A stretch of DNA of 64,000 nucleotides from Malaya genurostris (taxonomy: Eukaryota; Arthropoda; Insecta; Diptera; Culicidae), in the NCBI RefSeq assembly GCF_030247185.1, contig NC_080570.1, forward strand, positions 165,030,382 to 165,094,381, in the 5' to 3' direction. Positions 45,763 through 57,000 of this stretch are shown piece after piece (position 1 is the first letter of the stretch; every line of letters begins with the position of its first letter). The notes beneath the pieces were generated by a model. That model made no database searches. It had not been told where the DNA came from and saw only the letters and a program-made list of their open reading frames with translations. Both the position numbers and the translations under genes were made by a program.

Positions 45763-46264
45763 CACGTATCAACTAATATTTTAGAAGATGTTTTCCATTC
45801 TCCACTAATCAGAGTAAGGGTGCTAACTCGGACCACCTCTCAAAATCTATCATCACAAGTATTGTGGATTGTTGTGCTCTATAAGTGCTAATTTAGGATA
45901 TCTTAGACAGTAAACGTAAAAAAATGGAATTTTGGCCGCTACTTCCAGAACCAAAAACCGGAAACTGGTAAAGCCATGTTAGTAGAAAAACCAACTAACA
46001 AGACTTTGAAATTGAAACAGTTTTGAACAAAGTAGAGCAGATTTTTCTGTTGTATTGCATCGTTACTTCTCGTTTGAAATTTTCAACACTCATCACCCTG
46101 TATTTTGGACCTAGAACTTGGGTCTCTATGAAAAATATGTCATACGGAATAACAGCTCCTTTAGTTTGAATATTATTTTGTGCTTTTGACCGCTTTTTCC
46201 GATGCTTCAGAAACTGGTGAAGTCACCTGGCCCCTCCTGAAACGAAATCCTGGGTACGGGCCTG

Positions 46265-46553
46265 ATTATATTATATTATTATTATAATTCAACAAAATAC
46301 CGCGTAATGAATTCAACATAAAACTTCGAAGAATTTGAAAACATGAACCCCACGAAATAAAAAATGCGTTTTCCATCGCAGCCTACTTAGTGAACGATGG
46401 AAAACATCGAAAACGTGAACAACCATGCGGCTCCATCGAAAGTCACGTCTCTCCCCGTTCTCTGATGGAGTTTTCTGGTTTTCACACAAACAAACAAACC
46501 AAATTGAACTAGTTTAAAATCTACGAATCAAAATTTGTTCAAAGTTCGCTTAC
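46265..46553. other. Flank of hAT-like element and start of presumed Shaker intron
   Basis: A (TATTA)-rich stretch, then unique sequence up to the splice donor at 46553. No gene seen. Confidence 0.45.
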
Positions 46554-46678
46554 GGTTCACTCAATCCGTCCGGTGTTTTGTCGGTCTTGTCCTGGTTCGC
46601 CTGCTGGGCCTGCTGTCTCCGTTGGCGCTGATGACGCGAATCATCGCCCAATCCGTAAAGGCCCGCAACCGCTGCCAT
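46554..46678 (-). CDS. Sh: Shaker voltage-gated K+ channel, first coding exon
   Basis: The minus-strand ATG is at 46678 in a good context (CCAAGATGGC). The exon encodes MAAVAGLYGLGDD followed by an Arg/Gln-rich segment and ends GLSEP. Directly after it comes the splice donor GTAAGC (46553-46548), followed by in-frame TAA if unspliced. From memory, the Drosophila Shaker isoform that provides the N-type inactivation ball begins MAAVAGLYGLGEDRQH and is also Gln-rich after that, a near-identical start. In the family this cytoplasmic N-terminus plugs the open pore and causes fast inactivation; the tetramerisation and pore domains come from later exons, not seen here and expected at lower coordinates outside the window. 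Exon length is 125 coding nt (41 codons plus 2 nt). A different donor (GTGAAC at 46560) is possible but fits worse. Confidence 0.85.
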
Positions 46679-48895
46679 CTTGGCATACCCTGCTTCTGCT
46701 GCTAGCTGCTTCTACTCCACTCTGCCACGCTACTCGATTGGCCACGACGATTCACCACCACTCACTATTGACAATGAAACTTACGCTCGAGCTCGGTCAC
46801 TTGTGCCGCACTGGTTTGAACATTGTTCCGCTTACAAACGTACGAGATCCGGCCATCGACTGCCGCGTTTCTAACTTTATGATTGGATCGGCATCACCAT
46901 CTGTGTTTTTGGTAGTGATTGGTTCAATTTCCTGGACCCCGTGCTACTGCTTTCTACTCCGATTTCATTGCATTTATTGCAGTTTTCTTATGTTTTCTGT
47001 TTTCTCAAACGGACAAAACTGAGTAGGCTGATTACTGTTCACGCTGTCATTAGTTACGATCGAAAATCTAATTTACGCTCGGAAACACACCGAAAAAAAA
47101 AATCCACGAGAAGTTCGGGCTAAACCAAATCAAATGGGAACAAAACAGCTAAGGTGAACACCTGCCATCGGAATTCTTTTTTTTTTTAACTTTCAGTTCT
47201 TGCCGCTCAGTTTGTTTTGTACCTGTATCACGGCTACGCTAATTCAACTTTAGAATCATTACACGCTCGTTACATGTTTTTTTTCTTTCTTTCTTTCACG
47301 CCGGTTTGCGCCGAGACAGTGTACGAGAAAAAGGTATAAAAAATCGAGAAAAGCCTTTCGCTAATAATTTTTCATTTTGCTCTACCAAGAATTTATACTT
47401 ATTGATATTTTAAAGCTTTTGGTTACACTTTGGTTTTGCACTTAGTTAGAACAAACTTATTGTGACATGTTGCAAGCTCAGACCATTCAAAAAACTGTAT
47501 GTTTGTGTTTGAGTGTGTAGGTTGTTGTATGTGTGTGTGTGCGCGCGTGTGTGTGCTATTTTATTTTGTTGTATATGTTTTTTTTTTTCGATCTCTACTG
47601 TGTAGCACTACAAAGCACACGATTTTCCTCTGTTTTGGACGGGTACGATTCCACAATCTTGGCTGCCTTATCCTTCTGGTTCAAAACTACTAGCTGCTGG
47701 AAAAAGTATAATTCACTTTCAAACTTTGCAATTCAATGGCACGCTTCTTTCCGCGTTTCTTCTGCGTGTGCACTTCTTCTTCTTCTTCTTTGGCGTTACA
47801 TAACAATCTCCCCGTTGGCGTTCTGCTTCGCATCGTCGAGTTGCCGTTGGCAACCACTGTTGCTACCACCACGGACAGCAGTGCTTAGAAGCGGAGGATT
47901 ACTACGATCCATCTTATTCACATTCACCACCATCACTAGGAGCGATTCTTCCCGTTCGCCGGCTACTAGATGTGCGGCCGCTAGACTACCGAGACCGACT
48001 ACTTGGACCCTTTCCTTCATATCAACTCCACTTTGCTTCACTTTTCTTCTCTTCTTCCGATTTCTTCTTCTGATAAAAGGCAATTGAATAAAATGTGGTG
48101 TAGATATTTATCACAGATTTTCTGCAAACAGAGAGAATATATACGTTCAAAAACCACTGAGCCCGGTCGTTCGAAAGTTTCACTTCACAACCACGTAGAC
48201 CGACAGGCTTCACCATAAAGTACTCATCTGGTCCAGTGAAAGAAACAATTCCTCCGGGAGTTGGGCCAATGCTAAGAGCTTCGTTTTAGATCGGACCTTT
48301 TTTTTTGTCTTTTTCTGTTTCGTGAAGAAAGTTCGCTTCACTCGACAAAACCGGTCATTCTGGCTGTTTGCCTGCCTGGTTAGGCTGTGAACTAGTTTTT
48401 GGGTTCTACACTTTTTTTTTTGCTTTCACCCGACTCTTCGATGCCGGATGTCCGCTTTAACCCACACTACCGAGGAGATTCTGGTGCAGTAATAAAGGCC
48501 AACAGAACGATTGAGTGCCAAAAAAAAATAAAGAAAGAAAAACTGCATTTGCTGTGGTGTACTTTTCATTTGGGTCTTTTTTTAGCCTACTATCTTGTGA
48601 TGGCACCGAATGTAACTGGCAGTGCCATTGGTGCAATATTTTCGAAAGGGGTGGGGGGGGGGGTGTTAACTTGAACCGGAAACCATCAAGTAGGGGGGGC
48701 ACTGCACTGGCCGACCCACTACTGGTTTCTTTATTCGGCCGGAGGCCAAGGCAGTGCACATACAACATCACACAAACACACACACGAAGGTCCGAAAATA
48801 AAACGCCTTACGAACGGGGAAACGATCGTCAGAGGAGCCTAGTAAAAATTGATTTTCAAAGCATGAGGGAAATTTAGATTGTTTTTTTTTCGACT
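46679..48895 (-). promoter_or_regulatory. Presumed Shaker 5'UTR/promoter region
   Basis: Upstream of the Shaker ATG on the minus strand the DNA stays GC-richer and unique for about 1.7 kb. A 95-codon minus-strand ORF (47796-48083) and a (GAA)n run (about 47776-47795) lie here, as does a (TG)n run at 47515-47556. I see no convincing TATA box. That this is leader plus promoter follows only from its position; exact start sites cannot be read. Confidence 0.35.
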
Positions 48896-48899
48896 TTTA

Positions 48900-50775
48900 C
48901 AAAATTTTGTGGAAACTTTTACAGAGTAGTAAAAATCGATAATCGATAATAATTTGTTGTTAATTAGTTACGGTAATTTGAAATTTGTTGCTCAATATTT
49001 TTTTCTGTTTTTTCGAGTATTTCGCCAAGTTTATATGGTCCTACTAAACAAGCTTAAAGACAAATCGAAACCCAGAAGATAATTTGATAATAATTAGTTG
49101 CTTATTAGTTGCCAATAAGTTGCAGGAAATTTGTATTTGTTGCTCAATTTTTTTTTTCATTTTTTCGCGTACTTCGCAAAGTGCATAAAAATTTAACGAA
49201 GCATTCCTCTTAAATGAGCTTGAAAAAATCAAAACCCAGTGGATGACTTGTTGTTATTTAGTTAGGGTACTATTGAATTAGTTGCTCAATATTTCTTCTA
49301 TTTTTTTCGAGTACTTTGCTCAGTGCATATGAATTTAACGAAGCACCTCTCCTAAATACGCTTAAAAAAATTAAAACCCAGTGGATAATTTGTTGCTCAA
49401 TATTTTTTGTATTTTTTTCGAGTATTTCGCCAAGTTCATGTGACCCTAATAAATAAGCTTAAAGACAAATCGAAACCCAGGTGATAATTTGTTGATAATT
49501 AGTTGATTATTAGTTGCCAATAAGTTGCAGTAAATTTGAATTTGTTGCTCAATTTATTTTTTCATTTTATCGCGTACTTCGCAAAGTAGATATGAGTTCA
49601 ACGAGGCACATCTCTTAAATAAGCTTGAAAAAATCAAAACTCAAAGGATAATTCGTTGCTATTTAGTTAAGGAAATTTTGAATTTTTTGTTCAATATTTT
49701 TTCCATTTTTTTTGAGAACTTCACTAAGTTTATATGACATTAGCATCCCTACTAAATAAGTTCCCTACTAAATAAGCTCAAAAACTAAATAGTAACATAT
49801 CGAAATCTAGTGAATAATTTGTTGATAATTAGTTGCTTACTAGTTGCCAATAAGTTGCAGTAGTTTTGAATTTGTTGCTCGAATTATTTTTTAAATTTTT
49901 TCATGTTTTTCGCTAAGTGCATATGAATTTAACGGAGCACCCTCCTAAATAAGCTTGAACTCAAATCGGAACCCAGCGGATAATTTGTTGACAGTTAGTT
50001 GCTTATTAGTTGCCAACAACTTGCAGTAATTTTGAATTTGTTGCTTAAATTATTTAATTTTCTCGAGTACTTCGCTAAGTTCATATGAAGTTAGCGCTTC
50101 TTAATAAGCTTAAAAACAAAACGAAACCCAGAAGATAATTTGGTAATAATCAGTTGCTTATTAGTTGCCAATAAGTTGCAGTAAATTTGAATTTGTTTCA
50201 TATTTTCGTGTACTCCGCAAAGTGTATATGAGTTTAACGAAGCACACCTCCTAAATAAGCTTGAAAAAATCAAAACCCAGTGGATAATTTGTTGCTATTT
50301 AGTAATTTTGAATTTGTTGCTCTATATTGTTTATATTTTTTCGAGTATTTCGCTAAGTTCATATGAAGTTAGCGGACCATCCTTACCAAATAAGCTCAAA
50401 AACTAATCAAAATCCAGCGGATTTTTTATTGATAATTAGTTGCTTATTAGTTGCCAGCAAGTTGCAATAGTTTCGAATTTGTTGCAAAGCATAGCCTTGG
50501 TATTAAATTCCTGTAGTGGAATTTGACCTTCTGTTTCAACAGACTTCGCAACCGATTCAGAGAGTGTACAGAACCAGTGCATGGCTGGTGCGACGATTCT
50601 ACTGACACTACGAATCCTTCCAGATCGGGGCTCGAACATACGACAACTGGTTTGTAAGACCAGCGCCCTATGCATTGAACCGCCAACCCGGGACTTTTTC
50701 TTATTTTTTCGAGTACTTCAGTGCATATGAATTTAATGAAGCACCCCTCCTAAATACGCTTGAAAAATATCTAGC
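48900..50775 (+). repeat. Satellite-like array with alternating ~145-bp monomers
   Basis: Eleven monomers carry a TTTTTCGAGTACTTCGC-like block, then either TTCATATGAAGTTAGC (type A) or GTGCATATGAATTTAACG (type B), then AAATAAGCTTG, AAAACCCAGTGGATAATTTG and TTAGTTGCCAATAAGTTGCA. Landmarks lie near 49030, 49180, 49322, 49433, 49577, 49728, 49915, 50079, 50221, 50357 and 50722. A and B types mostly alternate, giving a dimer of roughly 300 bp. A SINE interrupts the last dimer. Confidence 0.8.
50484..50692 (-). mobile_element. tRNA-derived SINE, second family
   Basis: The minus strand starts CCCGGGTTGGCGGTTCAATG. It keeps an anticodon-arm-like hairpin (CTGGT-CTTACAA-ACCAG, anticodon TAC), a B-box GTTCGAGCCCC, and a body with GTGTCAGTAGAATCGT and AGTCTGTTGAAACAGAAGG. 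I remember this tRNA-related repeat as widespread in culicine mosquitoes. Two chance 79-codon ORFs cover it. I could not define a target duplication in the repetitive host array. Confidence 0.8.
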
Positions 50776-51130
50776 TTCATAGTAAAGTAAGTATTCACGA
50801 TAAATGATTGCCATCTTAAAACTAGTTACAGTTACTTAATTAGGCTGTATAAAGGAACTCTTTCGCGTCTTTCGGTACAGCATGGTATCCAGTCGCTTAG
50901 AAACAAGATCCATAATTCGGTTCCAGAATTCGATTCCAAAATCCCGCCTTAGAATCAAGTTCTGAAATTCGGTTTCAGTTCCAGGATTCTGGTATCCGAT
51001 TCTAACCTTGAATTCTTAACGAAGAACTGAATTTTAGATCTGGTTTCTGGCAAAGAATGGAAAATATAAATTCAATTTCAAATCTGAAGTCTGACATTAG
51101 TTTTGGACCTGGATACTGGCCTGAACTGAT
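50776..51130. repeat. Fragment shared with 53575-53726, then GAATTC-word repeat
   Basis: 50776-50895 (AGTAAAGTAAGTATTCACGA, ACTAGTTACAGTTACTTAAT, TCGGTACAGCATGGTATCCA) is the same junction of histone-type spacer and ITmD37E 3' end seen at 53575-53726, minus 25 bp. 50905-51130 consists of CCAGAATTCG/GGTTCCAG words. Confidence 0.6.
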
Positions 51131-51504
51131 CGAGTTAACTACGCAGACTAGAATGAATAAAGCAGCAAATTTTAACCTTCTTTATTTATCAAGCATTTTG
51201 GAAAAATTCTATCACAAATTGCTAATAATATTTCCGATGTTGTGGAGAAGAAATATATTCATACGTGGAAGACAACAAAAGATATTGGCGATCCAGAACT
51301 TATCACTCTCCCAGAGGATAAATTTTCAAAAAGGTCCAGAAAAATAGGTGAAAATTTTTTAATTAGAATATTTCAATTAGAAATTTTTTGCATTTTACTT
51401 TGTAAAATGACTGTAAACCTTCACTAAACTGATGATTTTCACTTCCGATTTGCATATTTCAACAACAGATAAGTAATTCTCATATTTTTTTTGTAAACAT
51501 TTAA

Positions 51505-51520
51505 AGCCCTTAAAAGGGCT
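51505..51520 (-). promoter_or_regulatory. Histone-type 3' stem-loop, unit C first
   Basis: Minus strand AGCCCT-TTTA-AGGGCT: perfect 6-bp stem and UUUA loop, with an A-rich 5' flank (CAACAAATC). This matches the histone stem-loop rule except for an A-U first pair. Confidence 0.6.
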
Positions 51521-52022
51521 GATTTGTTGAATTTTTCGGTGCATTTTGTTGAAATGCATACGATCAGCAGCTGGATGACGCAATCGCTCTTGTTTGAAGT
51601 AAAGCTCGCACTGCGAACATCTCGCAGCAGAACTGTTCCCTGTGCGGATTGATTCAATATTGAAGCAATTTTTGTGAAGGTACTTCCTTTTACGTGATTT
51701 CGTTTGCAATTTTTCTTCCACGAATGGGCGGTCCTGAAAGCGGACAAAATAGCAACATACTGAAGATTATTTCGGTTTTAGATTTTCATATTTCAGTGAA
51801 AAAAAACGTGTGAATGAAATGCTGTGCGGGATTCGTTTCAGATTCTACAAAACATTAAACATTGTTCGGAGCATTGTTTCTCGAACGCGAAGCAGTAAAA
51901 TGCTGGCTTTATTTACACTCATCTGGTGCGAAGTTCGCACTCTAGATTTACACTAAACTAAAGATTTTTACCCCCGATTTACGTACAAGTAATCTTTTTA
52001 TAGTTCTTTATGTAACATTTGG

Positions 52023-52038
52023 AGCCCTCAAAAGGGCT
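52023..52038 (-). promoter_or_regulatory. Histone-type 3' stem-loop, unit C second
   Basis: Minus strand AGCCCT-TTTG-AGGGCT: perfect 6-bp stem and UUUG loop, flanked upstream by ACAAAATC. Confidence 0.6.
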
Positions 52039-52069
52039 GATTTTGTAGATTATTCCCCTGTTGCTAGAG

Positions 52070-52760
52070 ATGGTATTTGCACTCTAGAACCGAACCCGAA
52101 CAAATTATATCTTTCTAAAAGGGTAAGGGTCAGGTTTGGGTTAAAAAATATGGATATCCGACTCGCGAAACAGGTTCGGATAAGGTTTGAGTCTAACAAA
52201 CTTTTATTTTGGATATCGGTAGATTTTTATTTTGAATCAGATACTGGTCGGATTCGTCTTTGGAACAAAAATCTCGGGATTCAATCGGGTTAAGATTAGG
52301 AGTTTCAATTTTTGATCGAGTACGGATCGAGTTCGGGTTAAAAAAAGGTAAAAATGTTTGTCGAGTTCGGGTCGAATATGTGTGACGATTAGATCTTTCT
52401 AAAGGTCGAATTCGGGTTCAAAAATTTGGGAGAGTTTCGGGTATTTACACCCGAGATCCTACCCGAAAGGCTCGGAAAAGGTTCGGATTCCGAAAAAGAA
52501 TACTTTGTCGGGATCGAGTCGGGTACAGATTATTATTTTTGATCGGGTACGGATCGGGATCGGAAAACAAAAGTGTCGAGTTGTATCTTTTTGAACGGTT
52601 ACGGGACGGGTTCGTGTTCGAAAATTAGATTGGACTTCGGGTATTTGAACTTGACACCCGATCCGAAAAATAAAGCCGTCAGACAAAAGCGAGGTTCAGA
52701 TAAAAAAAAATTATTGTCGGATTCGTGTCGGGTATGGGTAAAGATTTATTTTCGATTGGA
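52070..52760. repeat. GGGTTCGGGT/GTCGGGTA minisatellite
   Basis: Reverse-strand counterpart of 6370-6760: repeated GGTTCGGGT, ATCGGGTACGGATCG and GTCGGGTATGG words of variable spacing. No gene. Confidence 0.65.
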
Positions 52761-52774
52761 TACTGTTCTCCGTA

Positions 52775-53095
52775 GTTGGAGTTTGTTTTTGCCTTTTTGC
52801 GATAACAGAATGGCTGGGGAAACCGATTTTTTGATCGGAACTCCGGAGACCATTCGGTTTAGCTCGACCAGATCAGAAAATCTCTGTTTGTGTATGTGTG
52901 TGTTGGTGCACCTTTTTGAAGATTTTTTTAGGAGTTTGCTGAGCAAATTTCAACAAGCTATGCTCATCCGAAAGCTATGTTTGGGTTATGGGTCAAGTTC
53001 AAAAGTTGATTGGCTGTAGCTTCTGGCTCCGGAGATATATTGGTATAAGTGACGTAACCGACAAAATGTCCGTTTTTTAGTACTCAATTTTCTCG
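52775..53095. repeat. Mosquito-type dispersed repeat, copy 2
   Basis: GAATGGCTGGGGAAACCGAT, ACCATTCGGTTTAGCTCGAC, a (TG)n-like run at 52888-52911, and TAAGTGACGTAACCGACAAA parallel the copy at 38080-38420. Confidence 0.65.
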
Positions 53096-53129
53096 GAGAT
53101 GACTAATACAATATTAACAATTTGCATAT

Positions 53130-53600
53130 TTCAACGAGTGAAACGGGATTCATTTTTGGCTTTCAGAAGAGCCGAATTTTCTTCGATATTGAATACTGTT
53201 CGGAGCATTTTTCTCGAACGCAAAGAAGCTAAATGATGGTTTTATTTTTACTCGTTTGGTGCGATTCTTACATCCGATTTGCATATTTCAATAGACATTT
53301 ATAGCCCTTCGAAGGGCTGATTTGTAGAATTGTCACGGTTGTTATTCACTTTTCGGTGTGTTTTGCCCCAATGCAAATGATCTGACCAGCTGAATGCTGG
53401 TATAATTGCCCTTATTTGAAACGAAATTCACGCTGCGAACGGTGCACAAAACATATCCGTCCCTCAGCAGAGCTGAATGCTTGATTTTGTATCGAGAACT
53501 GTAATCTTTTGTTGTTGATACGTTTGATACAACACGAAATATTCACGATCCAAAAGTAAATTTTGAAAAGGCGCTTCATAGTAAAGTAAGTATTCACGAT
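53130..53600 (-). pseudogene. Histone-cluster-derived fragment (unit D)
   Basis: Shares GGGATTCATTTTTGGCTTTC, GTTCGGAGCATTTTTCTCGA and TGCATATTTCAATAGACATT with unit C, and ends with the spacer words ATATTCACGATC, AAATTTTGAAAAGGCGC and AGTAAAGTAAG. The stem-loop is at 53303-53318. The decayed body (53320-53480) shows no open frame. Confidence 0.5.
53303..53318 (-). promoter_or_regulatory. Histone-type 3' stem-loop, unit D
   Basis: Minus strand AGCCCT-TCGA-AGGGCT: perfect stem, but the loop TCGA departs from UYUN at its third position, as expected of a relic. Confidence 0.5.
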
Positions 53601-53604
53601 AAAT

Positions 53605-54085
53605 GATTGCCACTCATTTAATTGTGCATTTTTAGCCATCTTAAAACTAGTTACAGTTACGTAACTGGGCTGTATGAAGGAACTCTTTCGCCTCTTTCGG
53701 TACAGCATGGAATCCAGTCGCTTTGTACCATTCCGCAACATCTTTGGCCTAGTGACAAGATGCCAAATCAGCTCAGAATAGCGAGGGAGAGTCGTGCCTG
53801 CGTGGGGATTGTAACAATGGTTTATTTAGGCATTCTTCACGGTATATTTCCTTGTTTGCCGTTCCGGTAGTGATGAAGCTTGGGCTTGCTCGACCACAGC
53901 TGAATATTGCCTGCCAAACCAAATGTTTTTTTTGGGAAACTTGGCGTTTTTCTTCATTTTGAAATGCTCCTTAACGGTGTTTCGTTGCAAGATAGTATGA
54001 AAGGAAATTCCGGGAAGCTGCTTAAAGTCTTGCAGCACATATGTTTCATCGTCCATTATAACGCGGGAAAACTTCGTCAAATTAA
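53605..54085 (-). mobile_element. ITmD37E-like transposase relic
   Basis: Minus-strand frames give VIMDDETYVLQDFKQLPG (first catalytic Asp block), MKKNAKFPKKNIWFGRQY, and after a break SCH-AKDVAEWYKATGFHAVPKE. The 3' end is AAAAATGCACAATTAAATGA. The order matches 25740-26580. The second Asp and final Glu regions are eroded. It is flanked by unit D on the left. Confidence 0.75.
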
Positions 54086-54099
54086 CATAGTAGATAGGG

Positions 54100-57000
54100 A
54101 AGAAATTTAATGTCGCCTTCTATCTCAAGAACCGTCGTCCCCAGGTACCAGAAAGGCAAACATGAGTCATGAGATTTACGCCGATATCATGCTTTTAGAA
54201 AACTTGAATATTTTTGTATTTGTGGTTATGGAAATGGAAATTTTATGATAGAATTCTGAAGTTGTTTTCAATGGCATGTAGCAAAAGTTACGTTGATACG
54301 TTATTTGAGATTTGGTTCGTAAAAAGAGTTACGTCAATCGAATATTTCGTAAAAAAGAAGTCTTAGTAAATGAAGGTTTCGGTGTATGGGAATTCTCAGA
54401 TTTGCTGCATTTCCGAAGTATTGAATTCTTTCGGATTGCTATTGTTTTTTAAGCTGCTCTCAATTTTAATGAAAAATTTCCATTCCTAATTATGATTTCC
54501 CGTTTTCTGTGAAGTAAGAAAGAACCGCATGAAAAATTCGTCGTTTTGTGTTAGTTAAACTAGACCGAAGCAATTTTGGAATTCCGGGAAGGCTCGAAAT
54601 CGAATCAACACCCGAAAATATCCGGTCTGCTTTTGTATTTACGCACTGCCACTGCCACGTTTTCAGTTTCGGAACGAACGAACGAACAAAGAAATTTCGC
54701 TCTCGTTGGAATTTCGTTTCGGAGAGATGCCCACATCAAGAAATTCCCATCCTGAAAAGGGAACAAAGAGCTCTTATCGCATTTTAGGAAGACAAAGGCC
54801 GACGAAAAAAATAAACCGGTGATTGAAGATCCTATTGAAGTTTGCACAACCGATGAAGAAATTAATTTTTGACTGGATCTGTAGTTGATAAAGTGTTTTT
54901 GTAAATTGACCAAAACCGAAAGTTTTCAGTTTGGGAAGGGATAATTAAAACCCTGGAAGGGGTTCGTCGCTTAGCAATGGATGTCAGGTAGTTATTTTCT
55001 TCATAGCCAAGTTCTGTCCTAGATGGCGCGCGTCCTGGACCGTGTAAGGAAACACAAGCCAAGGAAAATGTGTGCACGTGATAGCTCATACTAATAAAAG
55101 CCTACAACAAATTGAACAGTAGATGAGTGTGAGAAATGAGATTTTCACCGGTGACTGACTGGCAGTGAACGGGATGTGAAACATTAAAGGGAAGCCGCCA
55201 GCTAGCCTGCTGCGATGTGCCGGGATTTGTGTGCTTCCAAAATGAAATATGACGGCAGGGCGAACGACGAGTCATGGGTTGCTACGTTTGCCAGCCAACC
55301 GACCGACGCCGATGCGATGCGGTGCGGCACGAGGCTGTGGGCTGTGGAATGTTTCTGTCTGACGGATGGTGTTGAATTTTCAATGCGTGGGTGGATTTCG
55401 CGTTGTTTAAATAAATGAGCTGATGAAGAGCCTGTGGTAGTTTGTTTTATCGCATGATGTGGCACCTCGAAATGAAAGCTCCACGTTCGTCGTCGAAACG
55501 ATGGCGAGATGATGACTTAATTAATCATGGTTGTGTAATATTGCTCCATCGCCATCGAAGAACTTTGATCGGAGCGGGAACAAACAGTGAAATGAATGAA
55601 ATTGGATAACGCCTTTCAGTTTCCCATTAATTAGATAATTTCATTTTTGTGGCGCAACAACTTTCAAATCAAAAAAATCGAACAATTTTAGTTGATTTAA
55701 GCTTTGGCAGCTTCACTGACTTTATGATTGGCCAAAAACGGATCATTTTTACTTTTCGCTTCGGTGCACTGAAGCTGAAGCTGCAAGGCACGGACCAAGA
55801 ATGTAATGTAAAACTTTACCCACCCAGGGAACGGGTGAACCTCGCCAAAGACAATGCCAAAACCAAAGCCGAGCCATAATGCATTCATTACTAGTAAGGA
55901 AGGGCTCTGCTTTTATGTCACGCACAAGAAGCCACATACCACCAACCACCATCTGATCCCGTTGGTTCTGGTCCGATGGAAGATGCAAGCAACGACGACG
56001 ACGACGACGACGACTGAATACTGATGATGGCGATGATGTTCCTGGCGCGCTGGTGCCACCACAACTTTTCAAGCCAAGGACGCAAGCCAGCAAGCCATAG
56101 TAGTTAGCTTTGGAAATGCTAGTCAACAAAGCTGCAGTTTGCAGAAAACGGCTTTCGGGCAATGCCAACTCTGGCAAAAGCGAGTACACCCTGACAGGAG
56201 AAGAACACAATGGAAAAACCGGTGCCAAAATAGAAAACAGAAGAAAAAAAAGTACAACCCGTACAAAACGAGATGATAAAACAATGAAAAGGTTGGTCAG
56301 AGGCTAGCGTTGAAAAGTGGTGGTGGTTGGACATGTGTTTGTTTATGACGTCGAAATTGGATTTATTTGGCAGGAGACCTGTTGCAATTGTCAATGAAGG
56401 AGAAATAATGCAGACTGTGGTGCGGCCACCCACCATCGTTGGATTGCTTGTTGGGATAACTGAATAAAAATCAAGCACGTTTCTGCAATGCAACGGAATG
56501 CAATGTTTTGCTATTCATTATATTAAATTACAACCGACAAGAAACAGGAAGAGCTATGCTCAACTTTAATTTGTCGCAATCCATTCGGGCGGAATTAATT
56601 AACACAAATTGCTTTGGATGTGCTTTCACGGTTGCCAGATTTCAGAACGAGCTTAAAATTGTACTATTGACTTTTCGGAAGACAGTCAGTCAGCCAGTCA
56701 GTCCCGGATGTTACTTCGGGGACTATTTCCCTTTTCCCACTTTTCATTTCCACTAGTCAAATGGTTCCAAACGGTTCTACTTAATTCAACACCAGAACTA
56801 AATTACGTTTCACTCAACAGGAGCAAAATAAACAAATACAAAACTAGGTTGATCCTGATGCACACTGCCATCTAATTGAATTTGGTCTCGTTTCGGAAAA
56901 TACACAGGAAAAAAAACTCACTGACAAGAACTTCAACCTCCCATCCTTCAAAATTGGAAATCATTGTCGGTCGTACTCCTGCTCCACTGCTCTCAAAATT

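Larger units (their letters stand above)
42323..46264. mobile_element. hAT-like non-autonomous element, split by a LINE
   Basis: The left end CAGACACGTACCCAG (42323, repeated at 45173) matches the reversed right end CAGGCCCGTACCCAG (46264) at 13 of 15 positions. The next inner parts are both GGGGCC-rich. ATTATATT lies directly outside both ends (42315-42322 and 46265-46272), as an 8-bp hAT-type duplication would; the flanks are low-complexity, so that match is weaker evidence than usual. Without the LINE and the duplicated 265 bp the element is about 1.09 kb. No transposase ORF was seen. Confidence 0.6.
51155..52065 (-). pseudogene. Histone-cluster-derived fragments (unit C), two stem-loops
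   Basis: Words shared with units A and B include TATCACTCTCCCAGAG-GATAAATTTT near 51300, TTTACGTGATTTCGTTTGCA and AATGGGCGGTCCTGAAAG near 51690-51740, and a GATTCGTTTCAGATTCT block. Two histone-type stem-loops on the minus strand (51505-51520 and 52023-52038) each follow a similar CCCGATTTACG/CCGATTTGCAT spacer on the plus strand. Decayed coding DNA lies between 51521 and 51770; its identity is not resolved. Confidence 0.5.

Noticed and set aside
46573..47022. 149-codon plus-strand ORF
   Set aside because: It is antisense to the Shaker exon and its leader and has no domain; the minus-strand exon explains the open frame.
47533..48087. 184-codon plus-strand ORF
   Set aside because: No recognisable domain; begins in a (TG)n run and overlaps open frames on the other strand in the presumed Shaker leader.
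53622..53870. 82-codon plus-strand ORF
   Set aside because: Antisense to the ITmD37E relic on the minus strand.
55749..56228. 159-codon minus-strand ORF
   Set aside because: No domain, overlaps other ORFs, and includes (GAC)n; not supported as coding.
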